Shown: positions 9,200-17,015 of the stretch, in pieces
Numbering within the stretch: the first letter of the stretch is position 1
Layout of the letters: every line of letters starts with the position of its first letter
DNA from: Methylomonas methanica
GTDB taxonomy: Bacteria > Pseudomonadota > Gammaproteobacteria > Methylococcales > Methylomonadaceae
Direction of reading: 5' to 3'
Length of the DNA: 64,000 nt
Assembly (NCBI RefSeq): GCF_001644035.1
Contig: NZ_LUUG01000050.1
Coordinates: 53,044-117,043, forward strand
The notes under the pieces: model-generated
Told to the model about the DNA's origin: nothing
The model's database searches: none
Seen by the model: the letters and a program-made list of their open reading frames with translations, nothing else
Translations under genes and position numbers: made by a program

Positions 9200-10798
9200 A
9201 TGCAAAAACCCTCGCTAGCAAATCATTGGCGGCAAGACCTCACTGCCGGCTTTTTGGTATTCCTGATTGCCTTGCCCTTGTGTTTAGGTATTGCCGTTGC
9301 ATCCGGATTTCCGCCCATGGCCGGCATCATTTCCGCCATCGTCGGCGGCTTGCTGGTGTCGCGCATCGGCGGCGCGCAACTCACTATTACCGGCCCGGCG
9401 GCCGGTTTGATAGTAGTGATTCTGACCTCGGTGCAGACCTTGGGCGAAGGCGATGCGCTAGCCGGCTACCGTTACACCTTGGCGGCCATCGTCATCGCCG
9501 GCGCCTTGCAAACCGTGCTGGGTTACTTCAAAGCCGGCCGGCTGGCGGCGTTTTTCCCGGCCTCGGTAGTACACGGCATGCTCGCGGCGATTGGCATTAT
9601 CATCATCAGCAAACAGTTGCCGGTAATGGCCGGCGTGCAAAGCCAGGGCGTCAGCATCCTGTCCGGCATCGCGGCTTTGCCGCACAGTCTGATTTATTTC
9701 ATGCCGCAAATCGGCCTGATTGCACTGGCCGGCATCGTGGTTCTGATCGGCTGGCCGCAGATTCAACAGCCCTTACTGTGCAAGATCCCGGCGCCGATTA
9801 TCGTCATCGCCTCCGGCATCCTGCTCGGCCATCTGTTCCAGCTCGAGCAACTGCAACCGGGCGAAGCGTTCATCGTCCCCAAGGACATCCTGTTTGCCCC
9901 GCACTTTCTAGTGACGTTCCCGGATAGCCTGCTGGCTAGTTTTTACCTGCCGGATTTCGGCAAACTGACCGCGTTTGCTTTTTGGGAAAGCGTGGTGTCG
10001 ATCTGCCTGGTCGGTAGTCTGGAGAGCCTGCTCAGCGCCGCCGCCGTCGATAAACTCGATCCGGAAAAACGCTACTCCGATTTGAATAAGGAACTGCGCG
10101 CGGTCGGCATCGGCAACGTGGTATCCGGCATGATAGGCGGCTTGCCGATGATTGCGGAAATCGTCCGCAGCTCGGCCAACATAGACGCCGGCGGCCGCAG
10201 CAGCTGGGCCAATTTCTTTCACGGCGGCTTCGTCTTGCTGTTTGTGGTGTTGTTTCCGGACTTGATCTCGACCATACCGCTGGCCTCGCTGGCCGCACTA
10301 CTGGTTTATACCGGCTTTAGACTGGCCTCGCCGCAAGCCTTTGCCAAAAGTATGGACCTGGGCAAAGAGCAGCTGGCTTTGTTCGTGATTACCATCTTCG
10401 CGATACTGGCCAGCAATTTGTTGATCGGCGTGCTGATCGGCATCGCCGCAAAACTGCTGCTGCATATCGGTCGCGGCGTATCCTTGGGTAACTTGCTATC
10501 CATCTCTTACAAACTGCAAGCCAACGGCCCGAACAGCTGGATCATAAAAGTCAGCGGCGCGGCTTTGTTCTCCAACTTTCTGGCATTAAAAAGCCAAGTT
10601 GCCACCTTGGCCGACGGCCAAACCGTGATCTTCGATTTAAGCGCCGCCGATTTGATCGACCACACCGTGATGGAGTTTATCGCCCATTACCAGGAAGACT
10701 ACATCGCTCGCGGCGGGCGTTGCGAAATTCATGGCTTGGCCGATTTGGAATCCCTGGGCGACCATGCTTTAGCCGCTAGACAGCGCAGATACATATAG
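9200..10798 (+). CDS. SulP-family inorganic anion transporter with STAS domain
   Basis: This inner-membrane transporter likely moves an anion such as bicarbonate or sulfate, perhaps with Na+ or H+. From ATG 9200 the protein has 532 residues. An N-terminal Sulfate_transp domain has the QDLTAGFLVFLIALPLCLGIA start helix, the ITGPAAGLIVVI helix and about 12-14 membrane segments. A C-terminal STAS domain follows (about 430-520; TVIFDLSAADLIDHTVMEFI). The SLESLLSAAAVDKL and GNVVSGMIGGLPMIAEI stretches are close to SulP proteins often paired with carbonic anhydrase, which suggests bicarbonate. No carbonic anhydrase is adjacent. I chose 9200 over 9167 because ctggagaattc gives it a good ribosome site. 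Confidence 0.88.
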   Translation: MQKPSLANHWRQDLTAGFLVFLIALPLCLGIAVASGFPPMAGIISAIVGGLLVSRIGGAQLTITGPAAGLIVVILTSVQTLGEGDALAGYRYTLAAIVIAGALQTVLGYFKAGRLAAFFPASVVHGMLAAIGIIIISKQLPVMAGVQSQGVSILSGIAALPHSLIYFMPQIGLIALAGIVVLIGWPQIQQPLLCKIPAPIIVIASGILLGHLFQLEQLQPGEAFIVPKDILFAPHFLVTFPDSLLASFYLPDFGKLTAFAFWESVVSICLVGSLESLLSAAAVDKLDPEKRYSDLNKELRAVGIGNVVSGMIGGLPMIAEIVRSSANIDAGGRSSWANFFHGGFVLLFVVLFPDLISTIPLASLAALLVYTGFRLASPQAFAKSMDLGKEQLALFVITIFAILASNLLIGVLIGIAAKLLLHIGRGVSLGNLLSISYKLQANGPNSWIIKVSGAALFSNFLALKSQVATLADGQTVIFDLSAADLIDHTVMEFIAHYQEDYIARGGRCEIHGLADLESLGDHALAARQRRYI

Positions 10799-10844
10799 GG
10801 CGCCTCAAAAAATTAGTATCTCTTCAGCGCAAAGGACCGCAGAT

Positions 10845-10862
10845 CCTCTCCATCAGGAGAGG
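10845..10862. repeat. Small hairpin downstream of sulP
   Basis: A 7-bp perfect stem (cctctcc / ggagagg) with a 4-base loop. It looks like a fragment of the widespread ccctctcc-type dispersed repeat also seen near 18665 and 50167. It may end the sulP transcript, but no U-run follows. Confidence 0.4.
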
Positions 10863-10943
10863 GGACATGCTTTCGGCGGCTTGCCGGGTTTTGCGATTTG
10901 CTGAATAGTTACACCTATTCTTACTATCTAAAAACCACCTAAC

Positions 10944-12227
10944 ATGACCGAAGCCACCATCATCTGCCCCAATTGCAGCACGCAAGTACCGTTGACCGAA
11001 TCGCTGGCCGCGCCGCTGCTCGCTGCCACCCGCAAACAATTCGAACAGCAACTGCAACAAAAAGACCAAGCCATCGCCCTGCGCGAACAAGGCATCAAGG
11101 ATCAGGAAAAGCTACTGGCGGAGGCAAAGCGCGGCCTGGACGATCAGGTCGCGCAGCAAGTCGCCAAGCAACTGCAAGCCGAACGCCAGCGCGTCATTGA
11201 GGAAGAAACCCGCAAAGCCAAACAAGCGGCCGCCGCCGAACTGGAGCATAAAAGCCGAGAGTTGGCCGAACTGAACGAAGTATTGAAAGTCCGCGACGCC
11301 AAACTCGCAGAAGCCCAACAAGCCCAAGCCGAGCTGATCAAAAAGCAGCGCGAACTGGACGACGCCAAGCGCGAGCTGGAACTGACCATCGAAAAACGCG
11401 TACAAACCAATCTCAACGAAGTGCGCAATCAGGCCAAACGCGAAGCCGAGGAAGGCCTGAAACTGCGGGTGATGGAGAAAGACCAGACCATCGCCTCCAT
11501 GCAGCAAAAAATCGAAGAACTGAAACAAAAAGCCGAACAAGGCTCACAGCAACTGCAAGGCGAAGTGCAGGAACTGGAATTGGAAAACCTGCTGCGCGCC
11601 AAGTTTCCGTTCGACAACATCGAACCGGTGGCCAAGGGCGAATTCGGCGGCGACCTATTGCAACGCGTGGTCGGCGGCTCCGGGCAAGCCGCCGGCAGCA
11701 TACTCTGGGAAGCCAAGCGCACCAAAAACTGGAGCGACGGCTGGCTGGTGAAACTGCGCGAAGACCAGCGCAACGCTAAGGCCGACATCGCCGTACTGGT
11801 CAGCCACGCCCTGCCCAAAGGCGTGGAAAGCTTTGAAGTGGTCGACGGCATCTGGGTCACCGCCCCCCGCGCCGCCTTGCCGGTCGCCACCGTGTTGCGC
11901 CACACCCTGCTGGAAGTCGGCATGGCCCGCCTCGCCGCCGAAGGCCAACACGGCAAAACCGAAATGGTCTACCAATACTTGACCGGCCCCCGCTTCCGCC
12001 ACCGAGTGGAAGCCATCGTCGAAGCCTTCTCCACCATGCAGGAAGACCTGGACAAGGAACGCAAAATCATCACCAAGCAGTGGGCCAAGCGCGAGGCACA
12101 GATCGAACGGGTGATGAATGCCACCGTGGGTATGTACGGCGATCTGCAAGGGATTGCCGGCAAATCGTTGCAGGAGATCGAGGGTTTGGAGATGCGGGCC
12201 TTGGGCTTGGATGATGATTTGGGTTGA
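10944..12227 (+). CDS. DUF2130 protein: zinc-ribbon, coiled coil, PD-(D/E)xK-like domain
   Basis: The 427-residue protein has three parts. A short N-terminal zinc-ribbon-like motif (CPNCSTQVPL, only one Cys pair) comes first. A long charged coiled coil spans about 30-215. The C-terminal DUF2130 domain (about 215-420) has EFGGDLLQRV and then SILWEAKRTKNW, an acidic residue and an ExK motif as in PD-(D/E)xK nuclease folds. DADIAVLVSH-like sequence (KADIAVLVSHALP) is also typical. The cellular role of DUF2130 proteins is not established; a DNA-processing role is inference from the fold. The gene stands alone between sulP and a palindromic repeat. Confidence 0.8.
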   Translation: MTEATIICPNCSTQVPLTESLAAPLLAATRKQFEQQLQQKDQAIALREQGIKDQEKLLAEAKRGLDDQVAQQVAKQLQAERQRVIEEETRKAKQAAAAELEHKSRELAELNEVLKVRDAKLAEAQQAQAELIKKQRELDDAKRELELTIEKRVQTNLNEVRNQAKREAEEGLKLRVMEKDQTIASMQQKIEELKQKAEQGSQQLQGEVQELELENLLRAKFPFDNIEPVAKGEFGGDLLQRVVGGSGQAAGSILWEAKRTKNWSDGWLVKLREDQRNAKADIAVLVSHALPKGVESFEVVDGIWVTAPRAALPVATVLRHTLLEVGMARLAAEGQHGKTEMVYQYLTGPRFRHRVEAIVEAFSTMQEDLDKERKIITKQWAKREAQIERVMNATVGMYGDLQGIAGKSLQEIEGLEMRALGLDDDLG

Positions 12228-12269
12228 CCGGCTGTTCAGTCAGCGCCAGCCCGATCCTCCCGGACTCTG

Positions 12270-12382
12270 TTTCCCAAGCTGCGGCTTGGGAAACCCGGTG
12301 TTGGAAGCTCCAGCTTCCAGTCTGGTTGCTGATAGGAAGCTAGAGCTTCCGAGATAGCATTCCCAAACTGAAGTTTGGGAAC
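12270..12382. repeat. Multi-palindrome repeat, copy A
   Basis: Three successive short palindromes: ttcccaag..cttgggaa, ggaagct..agcttcc pairs, and tcccaaactgaagtttggga. A related copy with the same order lies at 14016-14120. The pair brackets the parDE remnant and mazEF. The structure suggests a non-autonomous, hairpin-forming mobile repeat. Confidence 0.75.
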
Positions 12383-12454
12383 TAGAAGACGCTTGAGTTT
12401 GGCGCAAGCCGCGATCTATATTAGTATCTAATACACCATATCGGGAGCCCAATC

Positions 12455-12700
12455 ATGCCTAGAAGCACTTCCGTCATCCTGGGTGACCACTTTGATAACT
12501 TCGTGCAGGAAAAAATACAGCAAGGCCGTTTCTTGTCGGTTAGCGAGGCCGTCCGCGCCGGCTTGCGCAAGCTGGAAGAAGAGGATCTTAAGCTACAAGC
12601 ATTAAGAGCCAAACTACAAGCCGGCGAAGACAGCCCGTTGCAAGAGGATTTCGACGAAGAGCAATTTCTAGCCTTGATGGTAAAAAAACACAGCCAATGA
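12455..12700 (+). CDS. parD: ParD-family antitoxin
   Basis: The 81-residue protein is a ribbon-helix-helix antitoxin that binds its own promoter and neutralises a ParE gyrase toxin. The N-terminal strand and helices are visible in PRSTSVILGDHFDNFVQEKI and GRFLSVSEAVRAGLRKLEEE (CopG/ParD type). The acidic C-terminal tail is the toxin-binding part. The stop codon overlaps the ATG of the following parE remnant (ATGA at 12697). An AT-rich stretch just upstream (about 12415-12435; tattagtatctaatac) holds a short palindrome that could be its operator. Confidence 0.88.
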   Translation: MPRSTSVILGDHFDNFVQEKIQQGRFLSVSEAVRAGLRKLEEEDLKLQALRAKLQAGEDSPLQEDFDEEQFLALMVKKHSQ

Positions 12701-12993
12701 CGCCAAACTATCGCATCAGGCAACTGGCGGCGGAGGACCTGGAACGAATTTGGCTCTATAGTTTTCAGCAATGAGGTGGCGAGCAAGCCGACCGATACCT
12801 ACGCGCCCTATTCAACCGTTTCGCCTGGCTTGCGGAAAATCCCAAGCTAGGCAAGGCGCGCGACGATATAAAACCCGGTTATTTATGCTTTCCCGAAGGC
12901 CGACATATAGTCTTTTACATCGTCACCAATACCGGTATAGAAATAATTGGCGTTCCTCATCAAAGCATGGATGTGACTAATCATGTTGTATGA
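12697..12993 (+). pseudogene. parE: ParE-like toxin interrupted by one in-frame stop
   Basis: Reading on from ATG 12697 gives 98 codons with a single TGA at 12772-12774 (codon 26) and a natural TGA end at 12991. The flanking peptide MTPNYRIRQLAAEDLERIWL before the stop and GGEQADRYLRALFNRFAWLA after it match the RelE/ParE fold. At this point relatives usually have Trp, so a TGG to TGA change would explain the stop. The tail FPEGRHIVFYIVTNTGIEII is intact. The toxin should be inactive unless the stop is read through, leaving ParD without a working partner. A sequencing error could also explain a single base change. Confidence 0.85.
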
Positions 12994-13060
12994 GTTAAAT
13001 AATGCCATCCGAAGAGTCGAGCCGGTTCCCAAGCTCCGGCTCTCACCGTTTACACAGTGC

Positions 13061-13174
13061 CGTCATGCCCGCAGGACGCGGGCATCCAGTGCCATGGATG
13101 GTAGCTTCAAACTACCCTTGCAGCCTGGATTCGCTTCGCGGTATGCGGCTCCGGCAATCCCTGCCGAAATGACG
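13061..13174. repeat. Dispersed inverted repeat (cgtcatgcccgc family)
   Basis: The element begins cgtcatgcccgc..gcgggcatcc and ends ccgaaatgacg, giving a terminal inverted repeat with an internal hairpin. Partial relatives are seen near 35530 (gcgggaatgacg) and 51287 (tcatgcccgcctgg..gcgggtatcc). It sits between the parE remnant and mazE. Other fragments of the cccaagctccggc palindrome flank it at 13019-13041 and 13204-13220. Confidence 0.65.
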
Positions 13175-13335
13175 ATTATCCAACATAGATGTGTATAACG
13201 GCGAGAGCTCCGGCTTGGGAACCAGAGAACTCGACGCGCACGGCTTACTGGTTCTGAGGACACAGCAAAATTCAATAAATTGCCCCATATATAAAATCAT
13301 GTTTATACTTGCGTTTAAACATCCCGGAGACCATC

Positions 13336-13590
13336 ATGACCGAAGCCATACTCGACATCAAACAATGGGGTAATAACCTGGGCGTTCGCCTGCCGGCAGC
13401 GATTGCCAAAGCAGCCCATTTGCACAACCATCAACGGGTGCGGATTTCTGTAGAGGACGACAAAGTAATCATTACCCCGCTGAACGACAAAGCTTTGACG
13501 TTGGAACAGCGCTTGACTCGTTTCGACCCCGAGCGGCACGGCGGCGAAGCGATGAGCAGCGAACAGACCGTCGGAGCCGAGCATTGGTAA
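13336..13590 (+). CDS. mazE: MazE-like (AbrB-fold) antitoxin
   Basis: From ATG 13336 the protein has 84 residues. The swapped-hairpin AbrB/MazE domain is plain: LDIKQWGNNLGVRLPAAIAK, then RVRISVEDDKVIITPL. The acidic C-terminal tail, LEQRLTRFDPERHGGEAM, is the toxin-wrapping part. I preferred 13336 to the upstream in-frame start at 13309 because cccggagaccatc provides a ribosome site. The 3' end overlaps the start of the MazF-like gene, the usual TA layout. Expected to autorepress the pair with its toxin. Confidence 0.88.
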   Translation: MTEAILDIKQWGNNLGVRLPAAIAKAAHLHNHQRVRISVEDDKVIITPLNDKALTLEQRLTRFDPERHGGEAMSSEQTVGAEHW

Positions 13591-13973
13591 TTCAAAAGGA
13601 AAAAGCGGCTTGGGTGCCTAATCGGCAAGACATTATTTGGATAGATTGCAATCCTCAAGTCGGCCAGGAAATGCGCGACATCCATCCTTTCCTAGTGCTT
13701 TCGCCACGAATTTTCAACGAAAAGACCTCGCTGGTGATTGGCCTGCCGATGACGACCGCCGCCTACAATGCCGACAATCCGTTTGCGGTCGCGGCCGGGA
13801 AAGCCGGTGGCCGCAAAGCAGAGCAAACCAGTTACGTACTCTGTCATCAGCCCAAATCTTTTGATTGGCGCTTGCGCAAAGCAAAACCCCATCCGCTCAA
13901 GTCCTTGCCGGACAATTTGTTCGCACAGGTTTGCGAACGGTTGAACCAGATTATTCAGATTGGTTCGGGCTGA
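13584..13973 (+). CDS. mazF: MazF/PemK-family endoribonuclease toxin
   Basis: The protein is a sequence-specific mRNA interferase of the SH3-like CcdB/MazF fold. In the 129-residue frame the hallmarks are PNRQDIIWIDCNPQVGQEMR, HPFLVLSPRIFNEKTSLVIG, LPMTT, and KPHPLKSLPDNLFAQVCERL. The catalytic Arg and Thr of the family fit the QEMRDIHPF and MTTAAY positions. The annotated start is a TTG at 13584 that overlaps mazE by 7 bp, with ggagccg upstream; a GTG at 13611 is an alternative that matches the usual N-terminus better. The pair appears intact. Confidence 0.88.
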   Translation: MVIQKEKAAWVPNRQDIIWIDCNPQVGQEMRDIHPFLVLSPRIFNEKTSLVIGLPMTTAAYNADNPFAVAAGKAGGRKAEQTSYVLCHQPKSFDWRLRKAKPHPLKSLPDNLFAQVCERLNQIIQIGSG

Positions 13974-14015
13974 TCTGCCGTTGAGCATGGTCGAGCCGAG
14001 CTAGGGCTCTGGCTT

Positions 14016-14120
14016 GCTCCGGCTTGGGAGCCCTTACCTTGGAAGCTCAAGCTTCCAGCTAGTATGTGGATAGGAAACTAAAGCTTCCGAGATAATGTTC
14101 CCAAACTGGAGTTTGGGAAC
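14016..14120. repeat. Multi-palindrome repeat, copy B
   Basis: This copy has the same order of palindromes as 12270-12382: a cggcttggga half, ggaagctcaagcttcc, and ttcccaaactggagtttggg. It ends about 30 bp upstream of the 2TM-beta effector gene and contains the ATG at 14095, which would be that gene's longest in-frame start. Confidence 0.75.
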
Positions 14121-14151
14121 CATAGGATCTACTGACAAATATAACAACTTT

Positions 14152-14781
14152 ATGCTCACAAAAATTCATCTAACTACGCTACTAATTATATCTGCTCTCG
14201 TGGGTGGGGTAGTTTTATTGGCGAATGGCGTTGCCGTTAAAATAAGTTGGCTTAGCGCTGTTTCTGCCACTATTAGCGTCATTTCTGTGCTTCTATTGGG
14301 ATTTGAACACTTGTTTTGGAGATGGAAGCTTCTACATGGCTGGTTTGTTGAGAAGCCGGATATACGGGGTACTTGGAAGGTAACGCTTCGAAGCAATTGG
14401 AAGACTGAAAATAACGAATCTACTGAAATAGAGGCCTATCTTGCAGTCCGGCAAACCTATTCTCAACTAAGTTTTCGTTTGATGACTGCCGAGCAAAATT
14501 CGGAACTGGTCAGCTCATCGATTCAGCGTGCCGCAGATGGAATATATAAAGTGAGCGGGGTTTATCTTAGCCAACCAAATCTTACTGTACGGGAGCGCAG
14601 TCCTATTCATTATGGGGCGATATTATTTACTGTGATTAGTGATCCGCCTACAGCTTTAAGCGGCCACTATTGGACAGATCGAAATAGTTCGGGAGAGTTC
14701 AATGCCACGTCAAGAAAGGTAAGCATATTTTCTGATTTCGTCGGCGCACAACAAGCTTTTGAAACTATCGATAATGGGTAA
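14152..14781 (+). CDS. Cap15-like 2TM beta-barrel effector (S-2TMbeta family)
   Basis: From ATG 14152 the protein has 209 residues. Two hydrophobic helices (about 7-29 and 33-52) are followed by a basic aromatic stretch FEHLFWRWKLLHGWF and a beta-rich domain starting at PDIRGTWKVTLRSNW. The later LSGHYWTDRNSSGEF strand pair completes the pattern. This is the plan of the 2TM-beta effectors of CBASS (Cap15) and Panoptes, in which a beta-barrel binds a cyclic dinucleotide and the helices disrupt the inner membrane. The gene ends 5 bp before the DisA-type cyclase gene, so the two are surely co-expressed. Both are visibly richer in A and T than the flanking core genes, suggesting transfer. The upstream ATG 14095 lies in a repeat; no strong ribosome site is seen at either start. 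No CD-NTase is present. Confidence 0.75.
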   Translation: MLTKIHLTTLLIISALVGGVVLLANGVAVKISWLSAVSATISVISVLLLGFEHLFWRWKLLHGWFVEKPDIRGTWKVTLRSNWKTENNESTEIEAYLAVRQTYSQLSFRLMTAEQNSELVSSSIQRAADGIYKVSGVYLSQPNLTVRERSPIHYGAILFTVISDPPTALSGHYWTDRNSSGEFNATSRKVSIFSDFVGAQQAFETIDNG

Positions 14782-14786
14782 ATAAA

Positions 14787-16538
14787 ATGGCTGGTAAAGT
14801 TATATTTTTATTCATGTGGAGTTATCAGCACAGTTATCGCTTTGGCTTGGAGTATCTCGCCGAACAAGTTATTAAGACACTGGGTATTAATATTAAACCC
14901 AAGGTATTGGTAGTCGGCGCACGCCGTCCAAAAAGTAATAATAGAAATCCAGTGTGTGTTGAACCAGAGGATGGCGAATGGTCGGTAAACTTGTTTTCGG
15001 GCTTACTCGATTCTATAGAAACTATTTATAAAAGCCATCCAAATCAAAATCTAATTTATAGCAATAGTGAAATAGCTATGCGAGAAAAACCGGAACTTAT
15101 GCACAGGGATTCGGTGAGGGCAGCCGTTAAGCAATCCTTGAGGGAATATGATACCCAGCAACAAGTACATTCATTTTGTGGGATGGCTTACCCTGTTGAA
15201 GATTATTATGTCGTTCCTGTTGTACAAGTACCCGAGTTCGTTTTTGGTTTATATCCTCCTCTTCGAAATGAAATCGGAGACCGCACTTTTTCGGCCCATC
15301 CTAGTTTTATTCACGCCGCAATGTCAGTATTACTTGGAGAAGCAACTGCCGAATTAGCGCAACCTAATCCCGGTTATGGCGGGCCATCAATTGGCTCGAG
15401 AACAGCAAAAGAAATTGTCCGGCAAGCTGCCTCTATTTTTCTGCGAACACCCGTTTTAGCTCTCAAAAATCAAGGCTACCATTTTGATCTTTTTGAACAA
15501 TTCAACAGCATATCTTCGCTAATGTACGAAGGCACTAAAGGAACAGGACGGTTACTACTGGTTCATCCTGAAAACCCGGCTATTGACTATGATCTGCGCC
15601 TAGTTGACCCTGTGCCATTCCGAGAGCATCGATGGGCGCGGAAAATCCTGCAAATGGCGTCAGATGACATTATGTTGGTCGCCGATTGCGAAAAAATTCA
15701 TGGATTAGGCAAGCTTAAAGCGAATTGTGATTCATCGCAGCAAGATGCTTTTATTATTGATTTCTTGGACCATTATTATTGGCAGCTACGCTCTGGAAAC
15801 CAAGTGCTACTTCAATGCCGATACGGCGAGCCGAAGCTCCCACAAGAGCCAGTCAGCCAAGATAGATTTATCGATAATTACTCGCGCTTGTTTCCACAAA
15901 CCTCTTCTGCTCAGCAAAATCACATCTGGCGAATTTTTAATATTGCCATCCAACAAAATCATGGCTGCATGATTTTAGTGGCTACAGATGCCATCGATGA
16001 AGTGCAGCGTTTGGCTCAACAAGGAACCGTAATTAAACCAACCTTGCTAACAGAAGAGTTGTTTTATCGTGTCAGTGGAATAGATGGCACGATAATTATT
16101 TCACCTGATGGAATATGTCATGCCATAGGAGTAATTCTCGATGGCCCAGCAAACGAGGATTGTACCCCGTCGCGTGGTTCACGCTTTAATTCTGGGATTC
16201 GTTATGTGAAAGCCAGTCACGCAAGGCGGTTAGCTATAGTTATATCTGATGATCACACAGTCGACATTATTCCCATGCTTCGACCACGAATTAACCGCAA
16301 TGAAATCATACAGGTTATTGAGTCGTTGGAACTGGCGACGACAGACAATTATCACAAGTCGCAAAATTGGCTTGATGAACATAGATTTTATCTCGATGCG
16401 GATATGTGTGAACGCGCGAATAACGCGCTTCAACGTATTAAAAGCATTCCGAATGAGTTATATGAAATCAGGTATATTACGAACCATTTTGAGCCACACG
16501 CAGAAATGGATGAAAGTTACTTTCTTCCTACCTACTAA
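14787..16538 (+). CDS. DisA-type nucleotide cyclase (DAC domain) with large N-terminal sensor-like region
   Basis: In this 583-residue protein the C-terminal third (about 380-505) reads as a diadenylate cyclase domain. The DGT of GIDGTIIISPDGICHAIG (433-435) stands at the DGA position, and RGSRFNSG (463-470) at the GTRHR ATP-binding position. LAIVISDDHTVDIIPMLRP follows as the SEE-type strand. DGT for DGA and SRFN for TRHR are departures from DisA/CdaA, so c-di-AMP synthesis is likely but unproven. The N-terminal 370 residues match no fold I can name; comparable proteins carry putative sensor domains (the DACN group). HRDSVR (106-111) and EHRWARKILQM (280-290) are notable basic motifs. It starts 5 bp after the 2TM-beta effector gene. 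The natural reading is a signal synthase paired with a membrane effector, probably anti-phage. Confidence 0.75.
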   Translation: MAGKVIFLFMWSYQHSYRFGLEYLAEQVIKTLGINIKPKVLVVGARRPKSNNRNPVCVEPEDGEWSVNLFSGLLDSIETIYKSHPNQNLIYSNSEIAMREKPELMHRDSVRAAVKQSLREYDTQQQVHSFCGMAYPVEDYYVVPVVQVPEFVFGLYPPLRNEIGDRTFSAHPSFIHAAMSVLLGEATAELAQPNPGYGGPSIGSRTAKEIVRQAASIFLRTPVLALKNQGYHFDLFEQFNSISSLMYEGTKGTGRLLLVHPENPAIDYDLRLVDPVPFREHRWARKILQMASDDIMLVADCEKIHGLGKLKANCDSSQQDAFIIDFLDHYYWQLRSGNQVLLQCRYGEPKLPQEPVSQDRFIDNYSRLFPQTSSAQQNHIWRIFNIAIQQNHGCMILVATDAIDEVQRLAQQGTVIKPTLLTEELFYRVSGIDGTIIISPDGICHAIGVILDGPANEDCTPSRGSRFNSGIRYVKASHARRLAIVISDDHTVDIIPMLRPRINRNEIIQVIESLELATTDNYHKSQNWLDEHRFYLDADMCERANNALQRIKSIPNELYEIRYITNHFEPHAEMDESYFLPTY

Positions 16539-16581
16539 TAACGCACATTCTATCAATAGCTTCCTTTACTACTCGTCGCCC

Positions 16582-16716
16582 ATGCCCCGCAGCCGCAGCC
16601 GAGTCCTGCAAAATCCCAGCCCGCACTTCCTGACCGCAACGGTCAATCAGTGGCTACCGCTGTTTATTCGCCCAGCGACAGTGAATATCGTGCTGGATTC
16701 CTGGCGATTCTTGCGA
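16582..16716 (+). pseudogene. Remnant of a transposase_17 / RAYT-like N-terminus
   Basis: The frame from ATG 16582 reads MPRSRSRVLQNPSPHFLTAT and then NQWLPLFIRPATVNIVLDSW, the conserved start of Y1-type REP-associated transposases. Homology stops after about 45 codons, with no HUH motif, so only the 5' end remains. The rest of the gap up to 17015 holds no recognisable gene. Confidence 0.65.
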
Positions 16717-17015
16717 CACGGAGGATGTAGTGAGCAACGTGCAGCACATCGTTCGCGATTGCTGCGATTCGTACCCCTTACTAATCAAACACCGCTCTGC
16801 CTAACGTTGTATTTAACGACAAATGAATATTTGTTGCCGCGATTGGTTTAGAAGTTCGGAATCACGGCAATGGGACGAACCACCTGTACCCAGAACTCAA
16901 CGCTGAATATCAATAACTTTTCCACCGCAATTTCCCCGACAAAAAACCAAGCACTTGTTTTCCGTTAAGTTTGTTCCTAAGCTAACCCGCTACTTATCCT
17001 CATAGACGACACTCA

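Noticed and set aside
9121..9927. Plus-strand 268-residue frame
   Set aside because: Out of frame with sulP and Arg/His-rich; sulP has clear domains over the same stretch.
13061..13174. Possible small RNA gene
   Set aside because: Inverted repeat with dispersed relatives in the window; better explained as a repeat element.
14152..16538. Classical CBASS or Panoptes
   Set aside because: No CD-NTase (GS..DxD) or mCpol/Cas10-type (GGDD) polymerase motif is present in the partner protein; it reads as a DAC domain.
16249..16581. Start of a 200-residue frame overlapping the cyclase gene
   Set aside because: The first half is an out-of-frame shadow of the cyclase gene; only the part from 16582 has transposase homology.
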